The notes: a model not told the origin generated them from the letters alone. A DNA stretch of 64,000 nucleotides from CAVQCJ01 sp963711005 (GCA_963711005.1 CAVQCJ010000002.1:1054001-1118000), one strand, 5' to 3'. Shown: positions 9,084 to 17,726, counted from the stretch's first letter. Numbers and translations are program-made.

Positions 9084-9517
9084 CGGCCGGCCTCCCCGGC
9101 GTCGAACACCGCAAGGGCCGCGGTCGCGGCCGCGAGGTCCTGGTCGGCCGTTCCGCCGCTGACGCCGACACCGCCCACGACCCGGTCGCCGGACCACAGC
9201 GGCAGCCCGCCGGCGAAGCAGACGTAACGACCGCCGCCGGCGGACTGCATCCCGGCCAGCGGCCCGCCGGGAGCGACCAGCTCGGCGAGCTCGTGGGTGC
9301 CGACGCGGTGCGCGACGGCGGTGAACGCCTTGTCCGGCGCCAGTACCGGGCCGGCGATCTCCGCGCCGTCCATCCGCTCGAACACGACCAGGTGCCCGCC
9401 CGCGTCGACGACAGCCGCCGAGACCAGCGCACCCTCCGCGGCCGCGGACGCCAGCGCGGCCGTGACGAGCTCGCGAGCCAGCGCCAGGTCGACCTCGGTC
9501 CGCGTCACCCGGACCAT
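9080..9517 (-). CDS. GlcG/HbpS family protein (PduO C-terminal-like domain)
   Basis: 145 residues from ATG 9517. The pattern VDLALARELVTAALASA, AAVVDAGGHLVVFERMDGA, LAPDKAFTAVAHRVGT and GDRVVGGVGVSGGTADQD is that of the GlcG/HbpS (DUF336) fold. The same domain is fused to the adenosyltransferase in PduO, where it binds haem or corrinoid. Here it is free-standing and no adenosyltransferase domain is present. Its GTGA overlap with the dehydratase start suggests a role in cobalamin or haem handling for that enzyme (inference). It overlaps the end of the acetamidase gene by 13 bases. Confidence 0.88.
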   Translation of the reverse strand: MVRVTRTEVDLALARELVTAALASAAAEGALVSAAVVDAGGHLVVFERMDGAEIAGPVLAPDKAFTAVAHRVGTHELAELVAPGGPLAGMQSAGGGRYVCFAGGLPLWSGDRVVGGVGVSGGTADQDLAAATAALAVFDAGEAGR

Positions 9518-10543
9518 GTCGCCGCCACCGCGCGCATCCGGGCGTGCGTCCCCTGCATGGGGACCGCGCCGCCGAGCACCGCCTTGGGCACCTTGGCCAC
9601 CATCGTGTAGACCGTGTCCACGACGTTCGCGACGGGCGACAGCGCGGCCTGCGACACCAGCTGGTAGGCGTCCAGCTCGCTCTGTCCGGTCAGCTCGGCG
9701 ACCCACCGCACCATCTGCTGCTGCGAGATCCGGAACGCGTCCTCGAGCGGCTTCGTCGAGCCGGTCGTCAGGATGTGCTCGTCGCTCTCCAGCCGCGGCC
9801 ACGGCGTGGGCACGCCTTTGACCAGGTCCACGACGAAGACGGTGTCCATGGCGCACTCGACCGCGACGCCGCACGTCTCGCCCTCGCCCTGGCGCGCGTG
9901 CCCGTCGCCGAGGCTGAACAGGGCACCGGGGACGTTGACGCCGAGGTAGCAGGTCACGCCCGCGCGCATCTCCGGCGTGTCCATGTTGCCGCCCCAGTCG
10001 CCCGGGGCCAGCGACGAGCGCACCTCGCGCAGAGCCGGGCGCCACGCCCACGGTGCCGTGCATCGGGTCCAGCGGCAGCGCCGCGGTGAACGGGGTGTCC
10101 AGCGCCGCGTAGCGGACCACCCGGTCGGCCAGGTCGAGCTCGTAGAACCAGGTGCGCTCGGGGAGGGGGTGGTGCAACAGGGCCGTCGTCGCGGTGGCGG
10201 TCAGCGAGCCGAACAGCGGCACCGTCGTGCTGACACCCCACGTGTAGGTCGGCTCGATCGACACGAAGTGCACGGCGAGGGTGTCGCCGGGCTCGGCGCC
10301 CTCGACGTAGAACGGCCCGGTCTGCGGGTTGATGTACCGCGGGTCACAGACCTGGCTGACCAGGTCCGAGGTGCCGCGGACCCGCCCGGCGAAGCAGTCC
10401 AGCGTCGAGGTCGACACCACCGTTCCCGGCCGGATCGACACCACCGCGTCGACGCCGCCGAACGTGTAGACGAGCGACGCCGGGTCGGCGCCGGGGTCCA
10501 GCTCGTGCCGGAGCACTGCAGGACCGGCTCCGCTGTCGCTCAT
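9505..10543 (-). CDS. Acetamidase/formamidase (FmdA/AmdA family), one apparent frameshift
   Basis: The N-terminal part reads from ATG 10543 (RPGTVVSTSTLDCFAGRV, DPRYINPQTGPFYVEGAEPGD). The C-terminal part reads in another frame to the stop at 9505 (SSLAPGDWGGNMDTPEM, LGDGHARQGEGETCG, LTTGSTKPLEDAFR). Together they make a full-length FmdA_AmdA protein of about 345 residues. Removing one G near 10033 joins the two parts through APALREVRSS. These cytoplasmic enzymes hydrolyse short amides to acid and ammonia. Its place between the permease and the dehydratase genes suggests an amide or amine nitrogen source entering the pathway, which is inference. Confidence 0.8.
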
Positions 10544-10627
10544 GCCGGCTCCCCTCGTCACGGCGCGGGGTGCGCGACCGGACTCCGGCCCCGCACCCCG
10601 CGTCGTCGACTGCTTCGACTGGACTCG

Positions 10628-12217
10628 TCAGACGCGCTCGTGGGCTTCCTCGAGCACCGTCTGGCCGATCTCCTCGTACACCTCGGGCTTGGACGACCGC
10701 AGGTACAGGGCTGCTCCCAGCCCGACCAGGAACGTCGCGATCGCGATGTACGGCATCATCTTGAAGAACAGCGAGGTGCTGCCTCCGCCGCCAGCGAAGC
10801 TCAGGTTGCTGAACAGCAGGTAGATCACGTAGAGCATGCCGAGCATGCCCATCGCCGGGGCTATCAACGTCGACCACAGGTTCCCTGTCTGGGCCTTCTT
10901 CACCCAGAAGTACCAGATGACGGCCAGGGAGCAGACGGCCTGGACGAACAGGATCGACATCGTCCCGAGCAGGGCGAGAAGCCCGTACAGGAAGATGTAG
11001 CCGCCGACGTAGGGGTCGTGCCCGCCCGGCGTCAGCACGTAGAAGCCCAGGGTGAGCAGCAGCGTGATCACCGTCTGCACGATGGAGGCGATGTGCGGCG
11101 AGTGGTGCTTGGAGTGCGTCGCACCGAGGGTGCTCTTGGTCGCCGGCAGCTCCCGGCCGATCGCGTAGATGTACCGCGACGCGGCGTTGTGGAAGGCCAG
11201 GGCACAGGCGAACGACCCTGACACGATCAGGAACAGGTAGATGTTCACGACCCACTCGCCGCCGAGGTTCTTCTTGGCGAGCTGGGTGAACATGTCGATC
11301 GAGTTGGCCCCGGAGGACAGCGTGATCGACTTCAGCGCGCCGTTGCCGGCGATGACCATCCAGGACACGAACGTGTAGAAGACGCCGAGCCCGACGACGG
11401 CGATGAGCGTGGCCCGCGGCACGATCTTCCTCGGGTTGCGGGACTCCTCGCCGTAGACGGCGGTCGTCTCGAAACCGACCCAGGACCAGAACGCGAAGAA
11501 GATGCCGATGGCCGCCGAGCCGGCAGCCAGAGCGGCGCCTCCTGCCTGGATGCCGAGGCCGCCGCCGGCGGGAAGGGACTTGAACGCGTTCACCGGGTTG
11601 ACCGACGAAGTCATCATCCCGTCCGGTCCCCCGCCCTTGAAGAGCACCGACAGCGAGAGAGTCAGGAGAAGCACGACCTCACAGACCAGGAAGACACCCA
11701 GCAGAGCCGCGGCGATGTTGATGTCGAAGTAGCCGAAGATCGCGACCACGGCGATGCCGATGAGCGCCAGGACCAACCAGTTGACGTTCCAGCTGAACCA
11801 CTGGTTCAGGCTGAAGTTGGCGAAGTAGGCGAAGATGCCGATGAGCGAGCCCTCGAACACGACGTACGCCATGGTCGCCAGCAGGCCGGTCGCCATCCCC
11901 CAGAGCTGCCCGAGGCCCTGGCTGATGAAGCCGTAGAAGGCCCCTGCCGTCGTGATGTACCGCGCCATCGCCACGAAGCCGATGGTGAACAGCGTGAGGA
12001 CGATCGTGGCGAACAGGAAGCCGCCGGGAGCGTAGATCCCGTTGCCGTAGCCGACGGCGATCGGCACGTTGCCGGTCATCGCGGTGATCGGCGCCGCGTT
12101 GGCCGTGGCCATGAACAGGACGCCGAGGAGCCCTACGGCTCCGACCTTCAGCTTGCCTGTGCTCTCTGCTCTCGGGACCGGGGCGTTCTCGAACTGCTCC
12201 ATCTCGAGGTTGGCCAC
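10628..12217 (-). CDS. APC-superfamily amino acid/amine permease
   Basis: 529 residues from ATG 12217, with about 12 to 13 hydrophobic helices. The APC signature is clear in GLLGVLFMATANAAPITAMTG (first helix), WSWVGFETTAVYGEESRNPRK (helix 6, followed by the usual E-x-R-N-P-x-K) and IGRELPATKSTLG. It is the first gene of the minus operon and faces the BMC operon. RMM microcompartment loci characteristically carry an APC permease, thought to import aminoacetone, 1-amino-2-propanol or a related amine. The exact substrate is not visible in the sequence. Confidence 0.9.
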   Translation of the reverse strand: MANLEMEQFENAPVPRAESTGKLKVGAVGLLGVLFMATANAAPITAMTGNVPIAVGYGNGIYAPGGFLFATIVLTLFTIGFVAMARYITTAGAFYGFISQGLGQLWGMATGLLATMAYVVFEGSLIGIFAYFANFSLNQWFSWNVNWLVLALIGIAVVAIFGYFDINIAAALLGVFLVCEVVLLLTLSLSVLFKGGGPDGMMTSSVNPVNAFKSLPAGGGLGIQAGGAALAAGSAAIGIFFAFWSWVGFETTAVYGEESRNPRKIVPRATLIAVVGLGVFYTFVSWMVIAGNGALKSITLSSGANSIDMFTQLAKKNLGGEWVVNIYLFLIVSGSFACALAFHNAASRYIYAIGRELPATKSTLGATHSKHHSPHIASIVQTVITLLLTLGFYVLTPGGHDPYVGGYIFLYGLLALLGTMSILFVQAVCSLAVIWYFWVKKAQTGNLWSTLIAPAMGMLGMLYVIYLLFSNLSFAGGGGSTSLFFKMMPYIAIATFLVGLGAALYLRSSKPEVYEEIGQTVLEEAHERV

Positions 12218-12232
12218 CTGCGAACCTCTTTT

Positions 12233-12256
12233 CGGTCTGAAGCGCTGGGGAGACCG
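12233..12256. promoter_or_regulatory. Candidate GntR operator, permease side of divergent promoter
   Basis: CGGTCT (12233-12238) and AGACCG (12251-12256) form a perfect 6-bp inverted repeat with a 12-bp spacer, 16 bases upstream of the permease start. The same half-sites recur in the second element in front of the BMC operon. The only regulator gene in the locus is the GntR-family gene at 19558, and GntR/HutC operators are often built on GGTCT/AGACC half-sites, so it is the natural binder (inference). Confidence 0.4.
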
Positions 12257-12389
12257 TGAGCCGTTGGGGTATGGCCCCGGTCAAACGATTGGCCGCATCG
12301 TGGCACTGGTTGTCCCGCCGTTCAAGGACTTCTGCCGACTCCGCCGAACGGCGTACCGTCTCCATACCATTTCAGACCTTTTTGTTTTT

Positions 12390-12418
12390 CGGTCTTCACA
12401 ACGGTCCAGTAGACCGTT
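12390..12418. promoter_or_regulatory. Candidate GntR operator, BMC side of divergent promoter
   Basis: Two nested inverted repeats lie 30 to 60 bases upstream of the BMC operon start. AACGGTC (12400-12406) pairs perfectly with GACCGTT (12412-12418) over a 5-base spacer. An outer CGGTCT (12390-12395) pairs with AGACCG (12411-12416). The half-site is the same as in the element at 12233-12256. The AT-rich run just upstream (ACCTTTTTGTTTTTC, 12377-12390) is unusual for this genome and may be part of the promoter. Confidence 0.45.
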
Positions 12419-12449
12419 ACCGTGGGGTTTGCCGCTGTCGGAGAGCGAG

Positions 12450-13790
12450 GTGGGTCGGGTGGACGAGCCGGTCGGTGACGGCGAGCGCCTGGACTACGGC
12501 GCCTTCTCGTTCGCCTCGAAGGACGAGGTCCTGGCGAAGTCCAAGGAGTACTGGAACCCGGACAAGACCCAGTTCTGGGTCGACGCCGGGGTCCCGCTGG
12601 TCATCGACCGGCGCGAGGAGTACTTCATCTACGACATGTCTGGCAAGCGGCTGATCGACGTCCACCTCAACGGCGGGACGTACAACCTGGGGCACCGCAA
12701 CCCCGAGGTCGTGCAGGCGATCACGCTGGCCATGCAGCACTTCGACATCGGCAACCACCACTTCCCGTCCCTGGCCCGGACGGCGCTGGCCGAGGCCTTG
12801 GTGGCGTCGGCGCCGCCGGGCATCAGCAAGGTCGTGTACGGCTCCGGCGGCGGCGAGGCCATCGACATCGCGCTCAAGACGGCCCGGCACGCGACCCAGA
12901 AGCGCAAGATCGTCTCGATCGTCAAGGCGTACCACGGGCACACGGGGCTGGCCGTCGCCACCGGCGACGACCGGTTCTCCAAGCTCTTCCTGTCCGACCG
13001 TCCGGAGGAGTTCCCGCACGTCCCGTTCAACGACCTGGAGGCGATGGAGCGCGAGCTCAGCGGCCGGGACGTCGCCGCGGTGATCATGGAGACCATCCCG
13101 GCCACGTACGGGTTCCCGCTGCCCGAGCCCGGCTACCTGGAGGCGGTCAAGGCGATGTGCGAGCGCTACGACGCGCTCTACGTCGCCGACGAGGTGCAGA
13201 CCGGGCTGATGCGCACCGGCGAGCTGTGGGGGGTGACCAAGCACGGGATCGCACCCGACATCCTGGTGACCGGCAAGGGAATCAGCGGCGGGATGTACCC
13301 GATCGCGTGCGTGCTCGTGAACGACCGGGCGGCCGGCTGGCTGGACGAGGACGGGTTCGGCCACATCTCGACCTTCGGCGGTGCCGAGCTCGGCTGCATC
13401 GCCGCCCTGAAGTCGCTCGAGATCTGCAACCGACCGGAGACCCGGTCGATGGTCCACTACATCTCGGACTTCATCGGGCGCGGGCTGCGGCGGATCCAGG
13501 CCGACTACCCGGACTGGTTCGTCGGCATCCGCCAGAACGGCGTCGTGATGGGGCTGGAGTTCGCACACCCGCAGGGCGCCAAGCACGTGATGCGGCACCT
13601 GTACGAGAACGGCGTCTGGGCGATCTTCTCCACGCTGGACCCGCGGGTGCTGCAGTACAAGCCGGGCATCCTGCTCAAGCCCGAGCTGGCCGAGGAGCTG
13701 CTCGACCGGACCGAGGTCGCCATCGGCAAGGCCCACCGCGAGGTCCGCGGCGGGCCGGCCGGACGGACGCTGAGCCGGCAGGCGTCATGA
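12450..13790 (+). CDS. Class III PLP aminotransferase-family enzyme, probable aminoalcohol-phosphate phospholyase of an RMM microcompartment
   Basis: About 446 residues. The start is GTG 12450 with GGAG 6 bases upstream; GTG 12459 is an alternative. The class III fold is evident from DVHLNGGTYNLGHRNPEV, the PLP-phosphate region VYGSGGGEAIDIALKTAR, VADEVQTGLMRTG (Asp binding the PLP ring nitrogen) and the Schiff-base lysine in LVTGKGISGGMYP. In the mycobacterial RMM model, aminoacetone is reduced to (S)-1-amino-2-propanol and phosphorylated, then this enzyme type releases propionaldehyde, ammonia and phosphate. The kinase, dehydrogenase and aldehyde dehydrogenase of that pathway are all in the same operon. 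It is the first gene and overlaps the next by 4 bases. Confidence 0.85.
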   Translation: MGRVDEPVGDGERLDYGAFSFASKDEVLAKSKEYWNPDKTQFWVDAGVPLVIDRREEYFIYDMSGKRLIDVHLNGGTYNLGHRNPEVVQAITLAMQHFDIGNHHFPSLARTALAEALVASAPPGISKVVYGSGGGEAIDIALKTARHATQKRKIVSIVKAYHGHTGLAVATGDDRFSKLFLSDRPEEFPHVPFNDLEAMERELSGRDVAAVIMETIPATYGFPLPEPGYLEAVKAMCERYDALYVADEVQTGLMRTGELWGVTKHGIAPDILVTGKGISGGMYPIACVLVNDRAAGWLDEDGFGHISTFGGAELGCIAALKSLEICNRPETRSMVHYISDFIGRGLRRIQADYPDWFVGIRQNGVVMGLEFAHPQGAKHVMRHLYENGVWAIFSTLDPRVLQYKPGILLKPELAEELLDRTEVAIGKAHREVRGGPAGRTLSRQAS

Positions 13791-15356
13791 CCGACACCGT
13801 GGAGCTCGTGGTCGAGCCGCAGGGCGTCCCCCGCGGCCGGGCGATGCTCGAGCGGGCCGAGTGGGCGGCGCGTGCCTTCGCCGGCTACGACGTCGCGACG
13901 GTGCGGCGGATCGTGCGCGCCGCCGCAGAGGCCGGTGCCACGCGGGCCGCCGAGCTCGGCGAGCAGGCCGTCGCCGAGACCGGCTTCGGTGTCGCCGAGC
14001 ACAAGACGCTGAAGAACCTCGCGTGCTCGACCGGGATCGCCGACGCGTACGCCGACCACGACTACGTCTCGATGCAGGTCGACCACGACGCGAAGGTCGT
14101 GCGGATCCCCCGGCCGGCCGGGGTCGTGCTCGCGCTGACCCCGTCGACCAACCCGGTCGCCACCGTGTACTTCAAGATCCTGCTGGCGCTGATGACCCGC
14201 AACGCGGTCGTCATCAGCCCGCACCCGTTCGCCCGCCGGGTGTGCAGCGAGGCCGCCCGCACGATGGCCTCGGCCGCGGTCGGCGCCGGGGCACCGGACG
14301 GCTGCGTCCAGTGGGTCGAGGAACCCTCGATCCCGCTCGTCAACGCGCTCATGACCGACGAGCGGACCGAGCGTCATCGTCGCCACCGGCGGGACCGCGA
14401 TGGTCCGGGCCGCCTACCGCAGCGGCAATCCGGCGATCGGGGTCGGCCCCGGGAACGTGCCGGTGCTGGTCGACCGCACCGCCGACCTGCAGCGGGCGGC
14501 GCAGCGCATCGTCGACAGCAAGGCGTTCGACAACTCGATCCTGTGCACCAACGAGAGCGTGCTCGTGGTCGAGGAGGCGGTCGCCGACCGCCTGCTGCAG
14601 CACATGCGGCACGCCGGCGCGTACCTGCTGGACCCGGCCGAGCGCGACCGGGTCCGGACCCTGGTGTTCCCGGACGGACGCTTCGACACCCGGCTCGTCG
14701 GCAAGGACGCGGCCTGGATCGCGGCGCAGGCCGGCATCCGGCTCGGCCCGAAGACCCGGGTCCTGCTCGCGCCGTTCGACCTGCCCGTCCCGGAGGAGCC
14801 GCTCGCGCACGAGAAGCTGCTGCCGGTGCTCGGCGTGCTGCAGGTCCCGACGGCCGCCCGCGGGATCGAGGCGGCGTGCGCCGTCCTTCGGATCGGCGGC
14901 GCCGGGCACTCCGCGGCGATCCACAGCACCGACGCGGCGACGGTGATGGCGTACGGCGCGGCGGTCCGGGTCCTGCGGGTCGTGGTGAACGTCGGCAGCA
15001 GCCTCGGCTCCTCCGGCCTGGAGACCGCCCTCGCGCCGTCGATGACGATCGGGACCGGGTTCTTCGGCGGCTCGTCGGTCGGGGCGAACCTGGAGCCGCG
15101 GCACCTGGTGAACTGGACCCGGCTCGCCTACAACGCGGACGTCAAGGAGGCGATGGCCGACTTCGCCGGCCTGCAGCCGTGGCAGGCCCCGACCGGACCG
15201 GTCCCCGCCTACCCGCTCGCCTCCAACGCTGCCGACGCGCCGGTGCTCGTCGCGTCGACGCAGCCGAGCGGGCCGCAGACCGACCCGTCGTCCGAGCTCC
15301 GCGAGGAGATCCGCCGGCTGATCGTCGAAGAGCTCCGCCAGATCGTGCGGGGCTGA
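13787..15356 (+). CDS. CoA-acylating aldehyde dehydrogenase of the microcompartment, one apparent frameshift
   Basis: Reads from ATG 13787 (overlapping ATGA) to about 14368, then continues in another frame to TGA 15354-15356. One extra base near 14368-14371 separates MTDERT from VIVATGGTAMVRAAYRSG; corrected, the protein is about 522 residues. The acylating family is shown by ALTPSTNPVATVYFKILLAL, GVGPGNVPV and the cysteine in KAFDNSILCTNESV. The last residues, after a Pro/Ser/Gly linker, form an amphipathic helix (ELREEIRRLIVEELRQIV) that looks like a lumen-targeting encapsulation peptide. It would convert propionaldehyde to propionyl-CoA. The break is either a sequence error or a recent mutation, since codon use stays intact on both sides. 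Confidence 0.85.
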
Positions 15357-15359
15357 GCC

Positions 15360-15962
15360 GTGGCCGAGCTGAGGTCCTTCATCTTCATCGACCAGCTGCA
15401 GCCGCAGACGATGTGCTACCTCGGCACGTGGGTCAAGGGCTCGCTGCCGCGCAGCAACGTCGCAGCCCAGGTCATCGAGATCGCACCCGGACTCGAGATC
15501 GAGCCGCTGACCGATGTCGCGCTCAAGCACGCCGAGGTCCGGGCCGGGGTGCTCGTCGTGGAGCGGCAGTTCGGATACCTGGAGATCCACGGTCCGACCG
15601 CGGCGGTCCGGGCCGCGGGCGCCGCGGTGCTCGAGGAGCTCGGCGCCAGCGAGCGCGACGCCACCCGGCCGCAGGTGCTCGCGGCCGAGACGGTCACCAT
15701 GCTCGACCCGCAGCACGCGTTCCTGGTGAACCGCAACAAGATCGGGTCGATGGCCCTGCCCGGGGAGTCGCTGTTCGTGCTGGAGATGCAGCCGGCGTCG
15801 TACGCGATCCTGGCGACGAACGAGGCCGAGAAGGCCGCGCGGATCAAGGTGGTCGACTACCGGATGATCGGCGCGACCGGACGGGTGTACCTGTCCGGTC
15901 GCGAGGCGGACGTGCGGCAGGCGGCCGACGCCGCGCAGCAGGCCCTGGCGGACGTGTCGTGA
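15360..15962 (+). CDS. BMC-T (tandem BMC domain) shell protein
   Basis: 200 residues from GTG 15360, 4 bases after the dehydrogenase stop. Two BMC folds lie in tandem: the first runs through FIDQLQPQTMCYLGTWVKGSLPRS-type text to VVERQFGYLEIHG, and the second runs from ETVTMLDPQHAFLVNRNK to MIGATGRVYLSGREADV. Tandem BMC proteins trimerise into shell tiles, some with gated large pores. The nearly parallel gene at 17064 shares the blocks VERQFG, HAxxVNR and GRVYxSG, so the two are paralogues within the operon. Confidence 0.9.
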   Translation: MAELRSFIFIDQLQPQTMCYLGTWVKGSLPRSNVAAQVIEIAPGLEIEPLTDVALKHAEVRAGVLVVERQFGYLEIHGPTAAVRAAGAAVLEELGASERDATRPQVLAAETVTMLDPQHAFLVNRNKIGSMALPGESLFVLEMQPASYAILATNEAEKAARIKVVDYRMIGATGRVYLSGREADVRQAADAAQQALADVS

Positions 15963-16456
15963 CCGCCCAGCCGGGCGGGTTCGCCGCCGACGACCTGCGC
16001 GCGCTGGTGCGCGAGGTCCTGCTCGAAGCGCTGCCGGGCGCGCACCGGACGGAGCCCGCGGCGCCGCCGGCGGACCCCGCCGACCCGGCGGACGTGCGGT
16101 GGGTCGTGGTCGGCGGCGACGACGACCTCGACGAGCTGGTGCGGACGGTGGCACGCGAGTGCGCCGACCCGGAGCGGCGCGAGGAGCTCGCCACCGGCAG
16201 CGTCCGGTACCGGCTCGCACCCGGGCCGGACCAGCCCGACCAGCCGGACATGCCGGACGAGGCAGGCGAGGTGGACGAGGGAGAGGAAACGGGCGGGCCG
16301 GTGCTGCGGGTCGAGCGCGGGGCCGTCACCGAGCGCCACGTGCGCGAGGCGAGCCGAACCGGCGCCAGGATCGTCGCGGCCAGGGGCGCGGTCCTGACGC
16401 CGCTGGCGCGGGACCGGGCCAGGTCGTCGGGCGTCGACATCGAGAAGGAGTACTGA
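15959..16456 (+). CDS. Unassigned BMC-locus protein with putative encapsulation helix
   Basis: 165 residues from GTG 15959, overlapping the BMC-T stop. The N-terminal amphipathic helix DDLRALVREVLLEAL is followed by an Ala/Pro-rich linker, as in encapsulation peptides. The middle contains a Rossmann-like VRWVVVGGDDDLDELVRTVA and an acidic Asp/Gln/Pro-rich insert. The end (ERHVREASRTGARIVAARG, then VLTPLARDRARSSGVDI) resembles a C-terminal motif I associate with other BMC-locus proteins, though I could not verify that. It could be a scaffold or cargo adaptor. No enzymatic motif was recognised. Confidence 0.7.
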   Translation: MTAQPGGFAADDLRALVREVLLEALPGAHRTEPAAPPADPADPADVRWVVVGGDDDLDELVRTVARECADPERREELATGSVRYRLAPGPDQPDQPDMPDEAGEVDEGEETGGPVLRVERGAVTERHVREASRTGARIVAARGAVLTPLARDRARSSGVDIEKEY

Positions 16457-16707
16457 TGCTGCGGGCACGAGTAGTCGGCAACGTCTGGGCGACGCGGCGG
16501 CTCGAGGAGCTGCCCAACGGCGCATTCCTCGAGGTCGAGGTGGAGGGCACCGGGACCAGGCTCGTCGCGTTCGACGTCCTCGGCTCCGGGGTCGGCGAGC
16601 ACGTCCTGGTCGCGACCGGTTCGGTGGCTGCGGCGTGGTTCGCCGGCAAGCCGCCGCCGTTGGACGCCCTGATCATCGGGTCGATCGATCCCGCGGCCGG
16701 TGACTGA
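16456..16707 (+). CDS. BMC-P pentameric shell (vertex) protein, EutN/CcmL family
   Basis: 83 residues from ATG 16456, overlapping the previous stop by one base. The EutN/CcmL barrel is seen in MLRARVVGNVWATRR, FLEVEVEGTGTRLVAFDVLGSGVGEHVLVATGSV-type text (GVGEHVLVATGS is the signature) and the C-terminal LDALIIGSID. Pentamers of this family cap the vertices of the shell. The length matches the family (80 to 95 residues). Confidence 0.93.
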   Translation: MLRARVVGNVWATRRLEELPNGAFLEVEVEGTGTRLVAFDVLGSGVGEHVLVATGSVAAAWFAGKPPPLDALIIGSIDPAAGD

Positions 16708-16779
16708 CCGGCCAAGGGATCCGGACCGAGCAGTTCGACAGGCAGTTCCTCGAAGGCAGTTTCCGAAGAAGGAGTGCAC

Positions 16780-17067
16780 ATGTCCAACAACGCGATCGGA
16801 ATGATCGAGACCAAGGGGTACGTGGCCGCACTGGCGGCGGCCGACGCGATGGTGAAGGCGGCGAACGTGACGATCGTCGGCCGGGACGAGGTCGGCGACG
16901 GCCTGGTCGCGGTCACCATCGTCGGTGACGTCGGCGCCGTGAAGGCCGCGACCGAGGCCGGCGCCGAGACGGCGTCCAGCGTCGGAGACCTCGTCTCCGT
17001 GCATGTCATCCCCCGTCCGCACGCCGAGCTGACCAAGTTCTTCAAGGTCGGGGGCGAGACGGCGTGA
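16780..17067 (+). CDS. BMC-H hexameric shell protein
   Basis: 95 residues. ATG 16780 is chosen because AAGAAGGAG ends 6 bases upstream; an in-frame GTG two codons earlier is less likely. The BMC domain is canonical: AIGMIETKGYVAALAAADAM, VTIVGRDEVGDGLVAVTIVGDV and VSVHVIPRPHAEL. Hexamers of this family form the shell facets and carry metabolite pores. With one BMC-H, one BMC-P and two BMC-T the operon has a full shell set. A 72-base gap separates it from the BMC-P gene. Confidence 0.95.
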   Translation: MSNNAIGMIETKGYVAALAAADAMVKAANVTIVGRDEVGDGLVAVTIVGDVGAVKAATEAGAETASSVGDLVSVHVIPRPHAELTKFFKVGGETA

Positions 17068-17726
17068 GCCCCGACCCGGCGCCTGCTGGAGCCGGGCCGG
17101 AGCTGCGTGTCTACCTGCCGATCGAGAACCTGCAGCGGCAGTTCGCGGCCTACCTCGCGACGCCGACGCGGGCGCGCGGCTACCCCCCGTACGAGGGTCA
17201 GCACGCGCTCATCGTGGAAGTCGCACCGGGCCTGGCGATCCACCGTGTCGTCGACCTGGCGCTGAAGTCCGTACCGCTGATCGAGCCGGGGATCCTGTTC
17301 GTGGAGCGGCAGTTCGGCGTCCTCGAGGTGCACAGCGCCGACCTCGGAGAGGTCGAGGCGGCCGGGCGCGCGATCCTGGCCGGCCTCGGCGCGAGCGCGG
17401 CGGACCAGCTGAAGCCGCGCATCCTGTACGACGACGTGATCGAGGACGTCACCGACCAGCACGCGGTCATCGTCAACCGCACCCGGGAGGCCTCGATGCT
17501 GCTTCCCGGTGACACCCTGCTGGTGTTCGAGATGACCCCGGCCCTGTTCGCCGCGGTCGCGGCCAACGAGGCCGAGCGGGCCGCACCGGGCAACACCCTC
17601 GTGGACGTCTCCATGATCGGTGCGGCCGGACGGGTGTACATCAGCGGGAGCAAGGAGGGGGTCGACGCGGCGAGGGCGGCGGTGACCACGCTGCTGCAGT
17701 CGGTGCAGGGACGGGAGAACAGGTGA
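17064..17726 (+). CDS. Second BMC-T (tandem BMC domain) shell protein
   Basis: 220 residues from GTG 17064, overlapping the BMC-H stop as GTGA. A short acidic/proline N-terminal extension precedes two BMC domains: LRVYLPIENLQRQFAAYLAT to VERQFGVLEVHSADL, then DVTDQHAVIVNRTREASM to GAAGRVYISGSKEGV. It resembles the 15360 gene in both halves. Two different BMC-T proteins are usual in RMM loci and may differ in pore gating. The next gene overlaps its stop, so translation is probably coupled. Confidence 0.9.
   Translation: MSPDPAPAGAGPELRVYLPIENLQRQFAAYLATPTRARGYPPYEGQHALIVEVAPGLAIHRVVDLALKSVPLIEPGILFVERQFGVLEVHSADLGEVEAAGRAILAGLGASAADQLKPRILYDDVIEDVTDQHAVIVNRTREASMLLPGDTLLVFEMTPALFAAVAANEAERAAPGNTLVDVSMIGAAGRVYISGSKEGVDAARAAVTTLLQSVQGRENR

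Noticed and set aside
6939..9227. Long plus-strand open frame opposite the diol dehydratase
   Set aside because: It is antisense to an unmistakable PduC-PduD protein and has Arg/Gly/Asp/His-rich composition typical of GC-driven shadow frames.
13157..16456. A single 1099-codon open frame across the BMC operon
   Set aside because: It joins the out-of-frame end of the aminotransferase, the start of the dehydrogenase, non-coding frames and the 15959 protein. The real genes are recognised separately in their own frames.
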